Shown piece after piece: positions 38,378 to 47,981 of a DNA stretch of 64,000 bases (its first letter is position 1; every line of letters starts with the position of its first letter). Position numbers and translations under genes: made by a program. The stretch lies in the NCBI RefSeq assembly GCF_026627925.1, contig NZ_JAPNLE010000001.1:186001-250000 (forward strand), read 5' to 3'. Below the pieces are notes generated by a model. That model did not search any database. It had not been told where the DNA came from and worked only from the letters and a program-made list of their open reading frames with translations. This DNA comes from Cupriavidus sp. D39. GTDB lineage: Bacteria; Pseudomonadota; Gammaproteobacteria; Burkholderiales; Burkholderiaceae.

Positions 38378-39300
38378 GATTTGGTCTCCCACCGCCTGTC
38401 GAGGCGTCGCGCAGCCTCTTCCATCAACTGTGGGCATGCCGAGAGGTACCAATAGGTGTCGCGCACACAGGTGTGGCCGAGGTAGGTGGAGAGAAGCGGG
38501 AGCCGCTGCTCAACATCGAGTCCTTCGCGATACCAGCCTAGGAGCGTCTGGATGGCGAATCGATGTCGCAGGTCGTGAACCCGAGGACCCGTGTGGTCGC
38601 CTGCACGTCGCAGCCCAATCTCACGGGACAATCGCCAAAAGACACGATGAACATACTGATGAAGCAAGGGGCCGCCGCGCTCGGCCACAAAGAAGTGTGG
38701 CTCGCAGCGCGATCCGAGATGCGCATCCCGACGTTGAGCGTAGTTGCGTAGAGCCGCACTGACCGTCGGATGCAATGGAACAATGCGCGATTTACCAAAT
38801 TTGCTCTGTCTGACTGTCATCACGCCCTCATCCAGGTCGACGTCGCTGTTCCGAAGCCCAATCGCTTCAGAAAGACGGATTCCTGTGACCGCAAACAAAC
38901 CGAATAGATGATGATAGGTCCATCGCCGCAGACCGTCTGCAGGCGGTAGCGCAAGCGCCGCCGCCAATAGCGCGCTAATCTCCGTATCGCTATAGACGTA
39001 GGGTCTGGCGCGTTTTAAGGGTGGCAGAATGCCAGCAGGCGGGATCTCTGTCTCAGGATTGAAGTTGGCAACATGGCGCGCGAACCCTCGCACGTCGGTC
39101 AGCCGCAGTGTCCAGGAAGCGTGTCGATCTGCTGGCAAGGTTGCCCAGGCTATGGCCAGCTTCGTAGTGATGGTCGTGGCTTTGTGGCTCTCCATGAAAG
39201 AGACGAAGTCGGCAAGTCGCCGTGTTTGATGCTGATACTTGTATCCGAGTCCCTGGCGCATGCTCAGATACTGCTTGAGTGCAGATCTCAGGCTAATCAT
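38374..39300 (-). CDS. ritB: RIT tyrosine recombinase B
   Basis: Middle gene of the trio, 308 residues. Motifs: Arg in TGIRLSEAI, Lys in QSKFGKSRIVPL, His-x-x-Arg in VHDLRHRFAI, then LGHTCVRDTYWYLSA with the Tyr nucleophile. It overlaps ritA and ritC by four bases each (ATGA). An unusually long spacer separates the HDLRH box from the final His/Tyr box (GWYREGLDVEQRLPLLSTY), a mark of the RitB-type branch. The frame is intact. Confidence 0.9.
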   Translation of the reverse strand: MISLRSALKQYLSMRQGLGYKYQHQTRRLADFVSFMESHKATTITTKLAIAWATLPADRHASWTLRLTDVRGFARHVANFNPETEIPPAGILPPLKRARPYVYSDTEISALLAAALALPPADGLRRWTYHHLFGLFAVTGIRLSEAIGLRNSDVDLDEGVMTVRQSKFGKSRIVPLHPTVSAALRNYAQRRDAHLGSRCEPHFFVAERGGPLLHQYVHRVFWRLSREIGLRRAGDHTGPRVHDLRHRFAIQTLLGWYREGLDVEQRLPLLSTYLGHTCVRDTYWYLSACPQLMEEAARRLDRRWETKS

Positions 39301-40538
39301 TGCATGCCTCCCGGCCAGGGAAGGCTCAGTGTCCGAAGCCCCTCGATATCCACCTTCGCGTAGATGCGCGTCGTGTCGTGGCTTTGGTGTCTTAGTAGTT
39401 GGCCGATCGTCGACAAGGTCGCACCGGAGCGCAAAAGCTCGGTAGCTAGGCTGTGGCGGAAGAGGTGTGCCCCTCGATGTGCACAGCCGCTGACCCCGGC
39501 TCGCTCGAGAGCAGTTCTGGCGATCATCGTGATAGCGCTACCTGAGGCAAAGCCAACATGTGGCGCTAACGTGCGCAGAAACAGCCGGCGACAAGGTGAG
39601 ATCGGACGGTCATCACGCAGATAGGTCGCGATGGCCGCACCGACGTCCGGAGGTAGCGGCATCCTTACCTGCTGCCGTCCCTTCGCTCGAACGAGCACTG
39701 TCCCCGACCGCCAGTCGAGATCATCTAAGGTTAGCGTCACAACCTCTTTGGCCCGTAATCCGAGCCTGGCCAGCATCAATAAGATCGCGTAATCGCGCCG
39801 CCCCAACGCCGTTGTTCGGTCGCAGCCATCCAGCACCTTCTGAACCTGCTCGAAAGATATGTAGGTTGGTAGACTGGCAAGCCTCCATCGCTTGATGGAC
39901 GGCACACAGCTAGCAAGATCGTGCGGGTTCGACCCGCTGTAGCAGAGGTATCGGAGGAAGGACCGCAGCGCGCAGCACATCGCCCTCCCGGTTGCAGGGC
40001 TCCAGTCCCAGGCGTGTCGCTCGATGTAACGGATGACGTCTTTCTGCTTGATCTTGCCGAGGTCGCTGGCGCCGGCAGGACAGGCCTCGCGCAAGAACCT
40101 GCGAATAGCCGGTCGATGGATGATGATGGTCCTCGACGTCAGCCCGCGTTCCTGTCGCAGATAATCTGCGAACTTCTCGAGTATCCGTTCCTCGGGCAGG
40201 ATCGGTGGCGGTGACACCGGTGGAATCAGGCTCGCCTCGCGCAGCACCGCAAGCAGCCGCTTCAGCGCCGCTCGGTCGCCCAGCAGGATAGCCAGTCTGC
40301 GGGCACGATACTTGAGGTACCGATCAAGAATGTGCTCGTCCAGACCGGACAGCTTCAAGTGGGCTTTGGGGAGCCAACTCAGCAGCCCGCTGACCATGTT
40401 AAGGCATCGCCACGTGCTTTGGCCAGCCAGCCCGTCCTTGACTAGACGTGCCGTGTAAAGCTCGATGAGCTCTCCTTGAGGTCCATTCTTTAGGCGCCGG
40501 AACAACCGGCTCCTGCTCAAGTACTCTTCTGTAATCAT
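39297..40538 (-). CDS. ritA: RIT tyrosine recombinase A
   Basis: First gene of the trio, about 413 residues. It has a long N-terminal region before the SAM-like DNA-binding domain, and a catalytic domain with Arg in LGLRAKEVV, Lys in VRAKGRQQVRM, His-x-x-Arg in HLFRHSLATE, and LRHQSHDTTRIYAKVD with the Tyr. The ATG at 40538 has GGAGG upstream; an upstream frame start at 40574 lies in the terminal inner repeat and is unlikely. Transcription likely begins within the right terminus, so recombinase binding there could also repress the operon (inference). Confidence 0.9.
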   Translation of the reverse strand: MITEEYLSRSRLFRRLKNGPQGELIELYTARLVKDGLAGQSTWRCLNMVSGLLSWLPKAHLKLSGLDEHILDRYLKYRARRLAILLGDRAALKRLLAVLREASLIPPVSPPPILPEERILEKFADYLRQERGLTSRTIIIHRPAIRRFLREACPAGASDLGKIKQKDVIRYIERHAWDWSPATGRAMCCALRSFLRYLCYSGSNPHDLASCVPSIKRWRLASLPTYISFEQVQKVLDGCDRTTALGRRDYAILLMLARLGLRAKEVVTLTLDDLDWRSGTVLVRAKGRQQVRMPLPPDVGAAIATYLRDDRPISPCRRLFLRTLAPHVGFASGSAITMIARTALERAGVSGCAHRGAHLFRHSLATELLRSGATLSTIGQLLRHQSHDTTRIYAKVDIEGLRTLSLPWPGGMQ

Positions 40539-40567
40539 AATCCTGTCCCTCCGGTGTTGAACGCGGA

Positions 40568-40666
40568 GGCACAAGACTAACTATGCCGAGCCCATCGTAG
40601 AAAACTCGCGATGAATCTGGGGGAAGGCGCACTCGATCGGCATAGTTCTGCGGGCGGCATAATCGG
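40568..40666. repeat. Right terminus of the RIT element (inner and outer repeats)
   Basis: Inner repeat 40568-40589 and outer repeat 40637-40666, inverted relative to the left terminus. The outer repeat matches its partner at 26 of about 30 positions. The inner right copy has three extra bases (ACT) compared with the left copy. Confidence 0.75.
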
Positions 40667-40794
40667 CCAAGCTCAACGGACTCGATCCCTATGCGTATCT
40701 GAAGGACGCGCTCACGCGCTTGCCTACCCAGAAGATCGATGACATTGCCGATCTCCTGCCACATCGCTGGACACCTGTCACCTCTACCGTCTAG
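40664..40794 (+). pseudogene. IS66-family TnpC C-terminal remnant, right of RIT element
   Basis: Encodes AKLNGLDPYAYLKDALTRLP and ends DLLPHRWTPVTSTV with TAG, the characteristic C-terminus of IS66 TnpC transposases. The N-terminal side of the same remnant is at 37167-37257 across the RIT insertion. The rest of the IS66 element is absent. Confidence 0.85.
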
Positions 40795-40845
40795 TCCTGT
40801 CAATACGGGTTCGCAAGGCTCTTACATGCAGCCCCCGGCAACGCC

Positions 40846-41330
40846 ATGTCTGGGCAACGCTTGGAGGCGCCTGCACCCGAAGAGAATGTCGATTCGGGCT
40901 CCCTTTCATGGCAACTGCCTCTGCTCGTCGCCGCCGGGGCAGGACTTTTCGTCGTATCACTCTATTGCGCGCAGCCGATGCCAAGGCATCATGGGCACAG
41001 ACATCGGCGCTTCCGGCTCCGCCGTGGGATTTGTCTCATCCCGACCCAACTGGGTTGTGCCCTCAGCATCTCGCTGTTGGCGCCACTGACTGCTGTCATC
41101 GGCGAAAGGTCATCCTCATTACAGCCGCCGCTCGGTGTCCCGCGCTGCCGTTGGGCGGCCTCGCACCGAGGCATCGCCCTGCTGCTCGTCGTCAACCTTG
41201 CTGTGAGCTGCAGCAAGCAAGCAAGGCGCAGGACATAGTTCCGGTAGCGGTGACACTCGCGCCGGGACTGCACGGCGGCAGGGTGGTGAAGCCGGCAGTG
41301 ATGCTGGCTTATGTCGCAAGGGAATAGAAT
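40846..41330 (+). pseudogene. MFS transporter, N-terminal remnant with several frameshifts
   Basis: Pieces of a major facilitator protein appear in alternating frames: SLSWQLPLLVAAGAGLFVVS (TM1), GTDIGASGSAVGFVSS, TQLGCALSISLLAPL (TM2), LILITAAA-like, IALLLVVNLAVS (TM) and AQDIVPVAVTLAPGL. Three or more shifts and only ~160 of the usual ~400 residues remain, so this is dead. It begins shortly after the IS66 remnant. Confidence 0.75.
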
Positions 41331-41335
41331 TGCCG

Positions 41336-41579
41336 TGCAGCGGACGCAGTGGCCTCACCGGGAGCTTGCGACGACGATACACCTTGCGCAGTTGCCGGCA
41401 GCAGCTTGAGCTGCCCAGCGGTGCACAGTCAAGTGATCGACTGAGATGCCACGCTCGGCCATCATCTGCTCTAGATGGCGCAGGCGTAGCGGATAGGGGA
41501 CGTATCAGCGCACGCAGGTCGGCATCACGTCCAGCGGGTAATGCAGACGCTCCAATACGTTTGCAACTTCCGTGTTCAT
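41336..41579 (-). pseudogene. IS6-family transposase N-terminal remnant
   Basis: The minus strand starts MNTEVANVLERLHYPLDVM and continues YPLRLRHLEQMMAERGISVDH and LTVHRWA, the typical N-terminal helix-turn-helix of IS6-family transposases. A TGA replaces a Trp codon of the usual CVRWY motif, and a frameshift precedes the RKVYRRRKLPVR segment. The catalytic domain is missing. Confidence 0.8.
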
Positions 41580-41822
41580 GACCATTGCCCACACGTGCTG
41601 AGTTCGACACCGGCACATTTTACCGGAGGCATACGTGAAAAAGCCCAAAATAGTAACCTGCGTCGGTGCCAAGTTGAACGAAGTCTCGTTCGCAGCAATG
41701 CTCGCTTCGCCGCGGGTGGATCCGGGCGCGCGGCCCCGGCTAGTCGCCCCCAGCGCAACCGGCTTCGGCCTTGGCATCGAGGTCATGCTTGAGGCGCACC
41801 AGACCACCGAGGGCGGAGCAGT

Positions 41823-42815
41823 TCAATGCGATGGGAAATGCGGTAACACGAACTCGGCGAGCTCTTGCAGGACTTCAGCAGCTGGGCGCCGTAACGGCTT
41901 CAGGTTCATCGCGAAATGATGGACCTCTCGTTCCTGCAGCGCATGAAGATACTGCACTAGAGCGTTCCGACCGGCTCGTATTCCAGCATGAATCGGCTCC
42001 GCGGGGTAGTTCGGACTGGGATGAAGATCGAAGAAGGCACCTTGGGCAAAGGGCTTAAACACCCCTTCGCCTAACGTCCGTCGCACCGTATCCTGCCATG
42101 ATTGCGCTATCGTCTCAACGTGCTCAAGTCCCACGAAGTAATAGAACCAACCGTCCGAATTCTTTGCAATCCAGTCAACATCCTGCCGGCTCCGCCCCGT
42201 GACCAGGACAGGAATTGCCCCGTCGAACGCCTTCGGCAGCGTATCGACATGCCCAGTCAATGAGCCATAGCGAGGGGATCCCGCAACTGGAAACGACAGT
42301 TCCGTGGCCGCCCGGAAAATAGCCAACGCCTCACGAAAACGCTCCCCTCTCGGCTCGAACTCATTGGTCAAGCCAAAAACTGGGTACTCAACCGGCCTGT
42401 CGCCCGAAGCGACGCCCAGCAGGAGACGCCCCTCCGACAGATGGTCCACCGAGGCCGCCTGCTTAGCGAGTAAGATTGGGTGACGCAGCGTGATCACAGC
42501 ACTTCCCGTCGCCAATGCTATGCGTTTGGTTGCGGCAGCCAAGAACGCCAAGTATGTGAAGGGGTCATAGATCTGGCCAACATCACCAAAATTGGGGTCA
42601 TATGTAGGTACATCGCGCGCCCAAAGTGCCGCGAAGCCTAAGCTATCGGCCATTTTGGCCATTTCTGTGTGTCCGGTCATCGTAGGCGCTGGCCCATCGG
42701 GATAGCCCTCCAAGGGAAGAATAAATCCAAGCGTCAATCTTCCTGGTGCGAAGACACGCAAGAATGCTGCGTGCCTGCTTAGGTCTCTCAGCTTAACTGG
42801 CATGGGCGTCGACAT
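41823..42815 (-). CDS. LLM-class (luciferase-like) flavin-dependent oxidoreductase
   Basis: About 330 residues with a luciferase-like TIM barrel. Motifs: LTLGFILPLEGYPDG, EMAKMADSLGFAALWARDVP, ATKRIALATGSAVITLRHP, LLAKQAASVDHLSEGRLLLG and GDRPVEYPVFGL. Members use reduced FMN or F420 for monooxygenation. The ATG at 42815 is preceded by GGAGG; the upstream in-frame ATG at 42833 lacks one. No partner flavin reductase is nearby, so the reaction cannot be named. The gene is intact amid decayed neighbours. Confidence 0.9.
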   Translation of the reverse strand: MSTPMPVKLRDLSRHAAFLRVFAPGRLTLGFILPLEGYPDGPAPTMTGHTEMAKMADSLGFAALWARDVPTYDPNFGDVGQIYDPFTYLAFLAAATKRIALATGSAVITLRHPILLAKQAASVDHLSEGRLLLGVASGDRPVEYPVFGLTNEFEPRGERFREALAIFRAATELSFPVAGSPRYGSLTGHVDTLPKAFDGAIPVLVTGRSRQDVDWIAKNSDGWFYYFVGLEHVETIAQSWQDTVRRTLGEGVFKPFAQGAFFDLHPSPNYPAEPIHAGIRAGRNALVQYLHALQEREVHHFAMNLKPLRRPAAEVLQELAEFVLPHFPSH

Positions 42816-42833
42816 CGCGGCCTCCATTTCCAA

Positions 42834-43345
42834 GCGGCACCGCTGTACAGCAGCGCCTTGCTTCCGGAGCCAATGCTGGACCGGACGTGGGACATCATTG
42901 TTGCAGAAAAGAAAGCAGATCGGTGTTGGCCTTGATCGCTTCCGCCGTGCAAATGCCGTTAGATGATCCCGGACAGACCTTCAGCGTTACGCGCGTATAG
43001 CCAGCCAGGACAGCGCTCTTTTGGTCGAGATGTTCGATGCTCAGCGAGGGCATCAGTAGAAGTGGCCACGGTACTGCGCGATGCCCACGATGGCCCTCGG
43101 AGCACGAACAGAAAAAATAATACGTGGCCCGGGAGAACTCCAGCTTATCAACACTCGTGTCTGTGCTCATGAATTGTTCTGAAACCGGTACACCAAAGAG
43201 GTGCTTCCGCCGCACAATGCCAAAAGAGTCACCGTACGGCTAATTACTCAGGCATCACTCTCTTTCTAGTCCAATAGGGAATACGATTCATCTCGACCTG
43301 CCCCGATGCCACCTCCCATTCGAACACGCGATTGTTCCACTCTCG
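42834..43345. other. Intergenic region with weak minus-strand frame
   Basis: A 106-residue minus frame (42895-43215) containing a run of Cys and His (YYFFCSCSEGH) is unrecognised and has no clear ribosome site. Nothing else is supported here. Confidence 0.3.
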
Positions 43346-43377
43346 GTGCCGAGCAAAAGCGCCCCTATCCTGATGGT

Positions 43378-43849
43378 GCTTGGTATCGAACGGAATCGGC
43401 ATCGAGCTAGCCAAGGCCTAGGGATGGCAAGCAAAAGATCCTCATGGTGGAAAAACGGCAGGCAACGCTTGACGCCGCGCGCGCGATTGCGCGAGAGAGG
43501 CGTCCACGTAGAGACCATTTCCACGGCAAAGGCCGGCATAGCAAAGTTCGGCGAGTCACATCGTCGGGAACTGGACGGCGAAGGCATTCGGTGGTTTAAC
43601 GTTTATCCTGTCGCAACTGACACTCCCATGACGGTGACGTCGTCCGCACGTTTGCCATTAGGTTACGCCGAGAATGTGGCTGAAGAAGAGTACAAAGCGA
43701 TCGTCGATGGAGAACAGCAGGTGATCCGCGGTGGCGACGCTCTGACCGAGATGATCGCGATCGATAGTACGAACTCGATTACATTCAACGAGCGGCCCCA
43801 TGGTCCGATGGCGACCATAGGGGGCAGTAGAAACCACCGCGCAATGTAA
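43378..43849 (+). pseudogene. Short-chain dehydrogenase (SDR) remnant
   Basis: Fragments of an SDR are visible: a decayed cofactor-binding start (GIGIELAKA in one frame), RERGVHVETIS, and AKFGESHRRELDGEGIRWFN followed by VYPVATDTPM. About 80-100 residues that would include the catalytic Tyr-x-x-x-Lys are missing between the first and second parts, so an internal deletion has removed the active site. Frameshifts are also present. Confidence 0.6.
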
Positions 43850-44380
43850 GCTGTCAACCGGGCAACTACATTTCCCCGCGCAACGTTTCCCGACGTGAAT
43901 GATCCTTCTAACCATGCAAGTAGCGGCGCGGGAAGGCCGCTTCATCGTACTGGGTTATCGAACGCGAACCAAGGGTGTGACGAACGTGACGCCGGTTGCA
44001 AGATAGAGTCCCGCGCCTGTCTATGGCCACAAATGCAGTACCATCCGTGCGGTCCCAGCCCGAGGAGATGCCATCGGTGAAGCAACTGTGGGCCGTCAGA
44101 TCGCACTGATATGAGCCAAATCGAATGAGGGTTCTACCGCACGCGGGGCACCTGTGTCCTAAAGCCAATCGATGGCAAGCACAGATTCACACTCACTTCG
44201 CTATGCATTGGGTGCAAAACCTTAATTTTTATGAGTTCGTGCCGAATCCTCAGCCTCCGAGCTATTCTAGATGACACGACGCTCGGCTTCGGCTCTGCGG
44301 GCTCAATTACCGCGTGGTAGTGAGGTGACGAGATAGCAGGGGCTCCGGCTCACGGCGCCAATTGATCAAGGAGAACAACC
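43850..44380. other. Intergenic region, nothing recognised
   Basis: No supportable gene. The final part (about 44364-44380) contains the AAGGAG ribosome site of the small exported protein that follows. Confidence 0.45.
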
Positions 44381-44692
44381 ATGGACAAAAACTTTCTTTT
44401 TATCCTTGCGCTGTGCGCCCCAGTACTAGCATTCTCGGCTGGCCCCAAGGACGCACCGAATGCCGCTGATCGAAACGACGCCAACAACCGGGTGACGAAC
44501 AAGGATGGTTACGTCGATGGGCAACGGGCTAACGACAAGTTCGATCCGTACACGCAGGGAGCTAGGAAGGATACTCGTGGATCTTTGGTTGATTCGTCGG
44601 CTGCGCCAGATAGGCCTTCATCAAAAAGACATACCAAGCCGAGGCCAGACCAAGACGCACCGTCCCGTTCGCCTCAAAAGCCCGCTAATTAG
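44381..44692 (+). CDS. Small exported hydrophilic protein
   Basis: A 103-residue protein with a clear signal peptide (FLFILALCAPVLAFSA, cleavage likely after Ala20) and a CAAGGAG ribosome site. The mature part is very polar, rich in Asp, Asn, Lys, Arg and Pro, with no predicted fold, as in small periplasmic proteins of unknown function found in Cupriavidus and Ralstonia (inference). It is transcribed away from the decayed SDR and toward a LysR remnant; no operon partner is evident. Confidence 0.7.
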   Translation: MDKNFLFILALCAPVLAFSAGPKDAPNAADRNDANNRVTNKDGYVDGQRANDKFDPYTQGARKDTRGSLVDSSAAPDRPSSKRHTKPRPDQDAPSRSPQKPAN

Positions 44693-44868
44693 CCGAGCGC
44701 ATCTGGCAACTAGGACTCGTCAAAAGCACCTGTCGCAGCGAGGGAATTGGTGATCATATGCATCATTCGGTGCCACCCAAGGTGACGTTCGACGGAGGAA
44801 TAGCTGCGGCGCGTGATTTCAATCCCGCGAAATCGAATGCTTCGACGTCATTTCTTCGATGAGGAGAA

Positions 44869-45720
44869 TGGATAAGCTCTGGCAATGGAGCCGCTCACGT
44901 TCGCTTGCGCGTTGTCCGTTGCGGAAGTCGGACTCGGAGGTGTGCCTCCAGGCTCTTCACAATTCTCGCGCCGAGGTAGTGCCAGTTCCAGCGAATCGGT
45001 GGCGCGCAAGAAGCTGTTCAACTCCACGATTCAAGCTCACTCTGGAAGGCGCCGAGTACTACGAGCGTTGCGTTCACATCCTCGCTAAAATCGCCGAGTC
45101 GGAGGTGACGCTCGCATGCTCGGGAAACGGCCCCGGGGGTAAGCTGTATGTCAATATGGTGGGATCAATAGGAAGGCTGCTCGCCACACCACAACTGCAC
45201 GCCTTTCACAGCCGATATCCGGACATCGATCTGTTGATTGGCTGCGACAGGCCGGCCGACCTGAGCCGTAACGGGGTGCATTGCGCGATTCGCGTGGGTA
45301 CATTTGAGGACTCAAGAGTCATCGCGCGCACGCTCGAAGACATGCGCGTCCTGACTGTCGCAAGCCCAACCTACTTGGCAAGTCTCGGTGTTCTCCGCAC
45401 GTTGTCTGTCAGCAGCTGATCCCCATGATCGGCAACTTCGGCTTCAACGACGACGACGACGCTTATGTGACCTATGGTTTGAGCGGCAATGGCATACTTC
45501 AGCCACCAAGCTTCATGATTCAGGAGCACCTCCGTTCGGGTACGCTGGTCGAGATTCTGTCAAGCTGGAGGCCTCGTTCGATCCCGATCTGGGCCGCCTA
45601 TCCGCGAAGCCGGCCCTTGCGCCTAACGTGCGCGCATTCCGCGATTGGGCATCGCAACTGGTCGAGCGTATCCGCTTGTGGCCATCAAGTACGAGCCACT
45701 GGCATTGTCAGGCGCCTTGC
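44869..45720 (+). pseudogene. LysR-family regulator, several frameshifts
   Basis: The helix-turn-helix region survives only as scattered pieces (VAEVG, SRRGSASSSESV, KKLFNST). The linker and effector domain are clearer: LTLEGAEYYERCVHILAKIA, GGKLYVNMVGSIGRLLATPQ, HSRYPDIDLLIGCDRPADL, and in another frame LSGNGILQPPSFMIQEHLRS with LVEILSSWRP. At least three frame changes make it non-functional. LysR regulators often sit next to their targets, possibly the SDR remnant upstream. Confidence 0.8.
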
Positions 45721-45981
45721 TCTCACTCGCTCCCTCGAGCACACCGCGTGAATTCGTCCTTTAGATATGACGGCGAGCGCGGCGTCGATGCGCCATGGGC
45801 ATGGGCCGGCCGCTATCCCCTCCGCAGTAAACGCTTGTTCGGAGTCAGACACAGATCAGCTGGGCTGTCACCTCAAAGTGTTTACCGCACTCCGCCAGGC
45901 TAGTCCATGTTGTACGAGACGGAACTGGCGCCGCGCAATATACACCCCCTCCGTCCACACAAATCTTGAGAGGTTCTTGCC

Positions 45982-46291
45982 ATGTCGAACGGAGTCACTG
46001 TCACCGTTTCCATTGAGTTGAAACCTAAGCACGTCGACAGCTTCTTCAATGAAATGCTTCCGCAACTTCAGAAGCGGACTACTGTGTTCCCTGGTGTGCG
46101 CGCCGCGAGGGCCGGTCCGCCAGGAAGCGCAGCCCAATAAGGTGCTGTTCATCGATATATTCGAGACCGTTGCGGCGGTCGATGCCTATTTCCGGTGGCG
46201 CGAAGAAAGAGGAGATCTGGAGATGCTCAGTGAACTTCTCTCCAGCCCGCCCCGCATCGAGGTCTGGCCACTTAGCAGCGAAGCGACCTGA
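45982..46291 (+). pseudogene. Antibiotic-biosynthesis-monooxygenase-like protein, frameshifted
   Basis: Frame one gives MSNGVTVTVSIELKPKHVDS and FPGVRAARA. Frame two, from about 46115, gives PNKVLFIDIFETVAAVDAYF and WREERGDLEMLSELLSSPPR, typical of the dimeric alpha/beta-barrel ABM fold. Intact it would be ~100 residues. Such proteins include quinol monooxygenases, but many have unknown roles. The break lies around 46110-46130. Confidence 0.65.
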
Positions 46292-46385
46292 CGCGGGGGC
46301 GCTCGTCAGAGGAACGCCCGGCGCAGCCGGAACGAGGCGTACGCTGCAACGCGCCCATGAACAATTAGGATGATATGAACACGGC

Positions 46386-46652
46386 TGTGAACTGGACGTC
46401 GAGTGGGTGCGTGGCGTCGAAGTCGTTGGGATCACGGCCGGCGCTTCCGCCCCCGAGGAAATGGTCAAGGACGTGATCGCCACGGTGCGCCAGCTCGGGC
46501 CGGTGGACGTGTCGGTCATGGATGGCCGCGAGGAACACGCCGAATTCCGCTTGCCAGCCGAACTGGCCGATCCATCGCCGCGCAAGCAGGCGGCCGGAAC
46601 GGCCACCGCCGGGGCCGTGCCGCAGCCGGACCCGCAAACCGCCGCTGGCTGA
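46386..46652 (+). pseudogene. ispH: IspH (4-hydroxy-3-methylbut-2-enyl diphosphate reductase), C-terminal fragment
   Basis: Encodes [20 protein letters not shown] and ends after a Pro/Ala-rich tail; the [10 protein letters not shown] motif is diagnostic of IspH, the last enzyme of the non-mevalonate isoprenoid pathway. Only ~85 of ~315 residues remain and none of the iron-sulfur cysteines, so it cannot work. It is followed by hpnH in what looks like a chromosomal order, so the block was probably moved from a chromosome. Confidence 0.85.
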
Positions 46653-46685
46653 CGCCCGGCTGCCCCAATAACAAGGAAGTACATT

Positions 46686-47845
46686 TTGGCCATTCCCTTT
46701 TTCAGGTTGCCCGCGTGGGCGCCTATGTCGTCAAGCAGCACCTCTCCGGCAACAAGCGCTATCCGCTCGCGCTGATGCTCGAGCCGCTGTTCCGCTGCAA
46801 CCTGGCCTGTAACGGCTGCGGCAAGATCGACTATCCGGATCCCATCCTGAACCAGCGCCTGTCGATCGAGCAGTGCCTGGGCGCGGTCGACGAATGCGGC
46901 GCGCCGGTGGTGTCCATTGCCGGTGGCGAGCCGCTGCTGCACAAGGACATGCCCACCATCGTCAAGGGCATCATTGCGCGCCGCAAGTTTGTGTACCTGT
47001 GCACCAATGCGCTGCTGATGGAAAAGAAACTGGACCGGTACGAGCCGAGCCCGTACTTCGTCTGGTCGGTGCACCTGGACGGCGACCGCGAGATGCATGA
47101 CCGCTCGGTGAGCCAGGAAGGCGTGTACGACCGGTGCGTCGAGGCCATCGCCGCGGCCAAGAAGCGCGGCTTCCGCGTCAACATCAACTGCACGCTGTTC
47201 AACGACGCCGAGCCGGAAAAAGTGGCCCGCTTCTTCGACTCCGTGAAGGCCATGGGCGTGGACGGCATCACCGTCTCGCCGGGCTACGCCTACGAGCGCG
47301 CGCCCGACCAGCAGCACTTCCTGAACCGCGGCAAGACCCGCCAGCTGTTCCGCGACATCCTGGCACGCGGGCGCGCCGGCAGGTACTGGGCGTTCAGCCA
47401 GTCCACGCTGTTCCTGGACTTCCTGGCCGGCAACCAGACCTACAAGTGCACGCCCTGGGGCAATCCGGCGCGCACGGTGTTCGGCTGGCAGCGTCCGTGC
47501 TACCTGCTCGGCGAAGGCTATGTCGACACCTTCAAGGAACTGATGGAAGGCACCGACTGGGACGCCTACGGCGTGGGCAACTACGAGAAGTGCGCCGACT
47601 GCATGGTCCATAGCGGCTTCGAGGCTACGGCGGTAGCTGACACCATCGCCCACCCGCTCAAGGCGCTGGGTGTGAGCCTGCGCGGCGTGCGCACCTCGGG
47701 CCCGATGGCAGCGGACATCGACCTGACCAAGCAGCGCCCGGCCGAATACGTGTTCTCGAAGCACGTCGAGATCAGGCTTGAAGAGATTGGTCACGCCAAG
47801 TCCACGCGTGCTCGCACCGCAACGACTTTCCCACTGGGGCCCTGA
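46686..47845 (+). CDS. hpnH: HpnH, hopanoid biosynthesis radical SAM protein
   Basis: Adenosyl-hopene synthase: it joins a 5'-deoxyadenosyl group to diploptene, the first step to extended C35 hopanoids that stiffen the outer membrane. The radical SAM cluster motif is CNLACNGC. Other family motifs: VSIAGGEPLLHKD, VYLCTNALLM, VWSVHLDGDREMHDRSV, and a C-terminal Cys pair in CADCMVHSGFEA. The expected start is the TTG at 46686 (AIPF...) with AAGGAAG upstream, but the T5 run 46698-46702 is one base short of the expected frame. As read, translation could start at GTG 46715. No squalene-hopene cyclase or other hpn gene is in the window, so it likely serves a chromosomal pathway. Confidence 0.92.
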
Positions 47846-47981
47846 GCGATTGGAAGATTACTAGCGCCCGGTGGCTCGGCCGCCGATCCAGCGCGGCGAC
47901 GCAGTTGCCGCATTTAACAATGTCCATCGCTTCTAGGCGTCCGGAGTCGGGCTACGGAAGGAATGACCTCTTAGATCGCTC

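Larger units (their letters stand above)
37258..40666 (-). mobile_element. RIT element (recombinase in trio)
   Basis: Three overlapping tyrosine-recombinase genes in one direction are bounded by inverted repeats, the definition of a RIT element. Outer repeats: 37258-37287 and 40637-40666, sharing GATTATGCCGC...CGC...ACTATGCCGA. Inner repeats: 37358-37375 and 40568-40589, sharing GGCACAAGACTA...ATGCCGA. Each terminus thus holds two ATGCCGA motifs facing in. The element spans 3409 bp and splits an IS66 tnpC remnant. All three genes look intact, so it may be active. Confidence 0.9.

Noticed and set aside
42895..43215. 106-residue minus-strand frame as a gene
   Set aside because: No ribosome site, no recognisable domain, and surrounded by decayed DNA.
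46079..47794. A 571-residue minus-strand open frame opposite hpnH
   Set aside because: It is antisense to a clear radical SAM gene with intact motifs. Long antisense frames are common in GC-rich codon patterns and this one has no domain.
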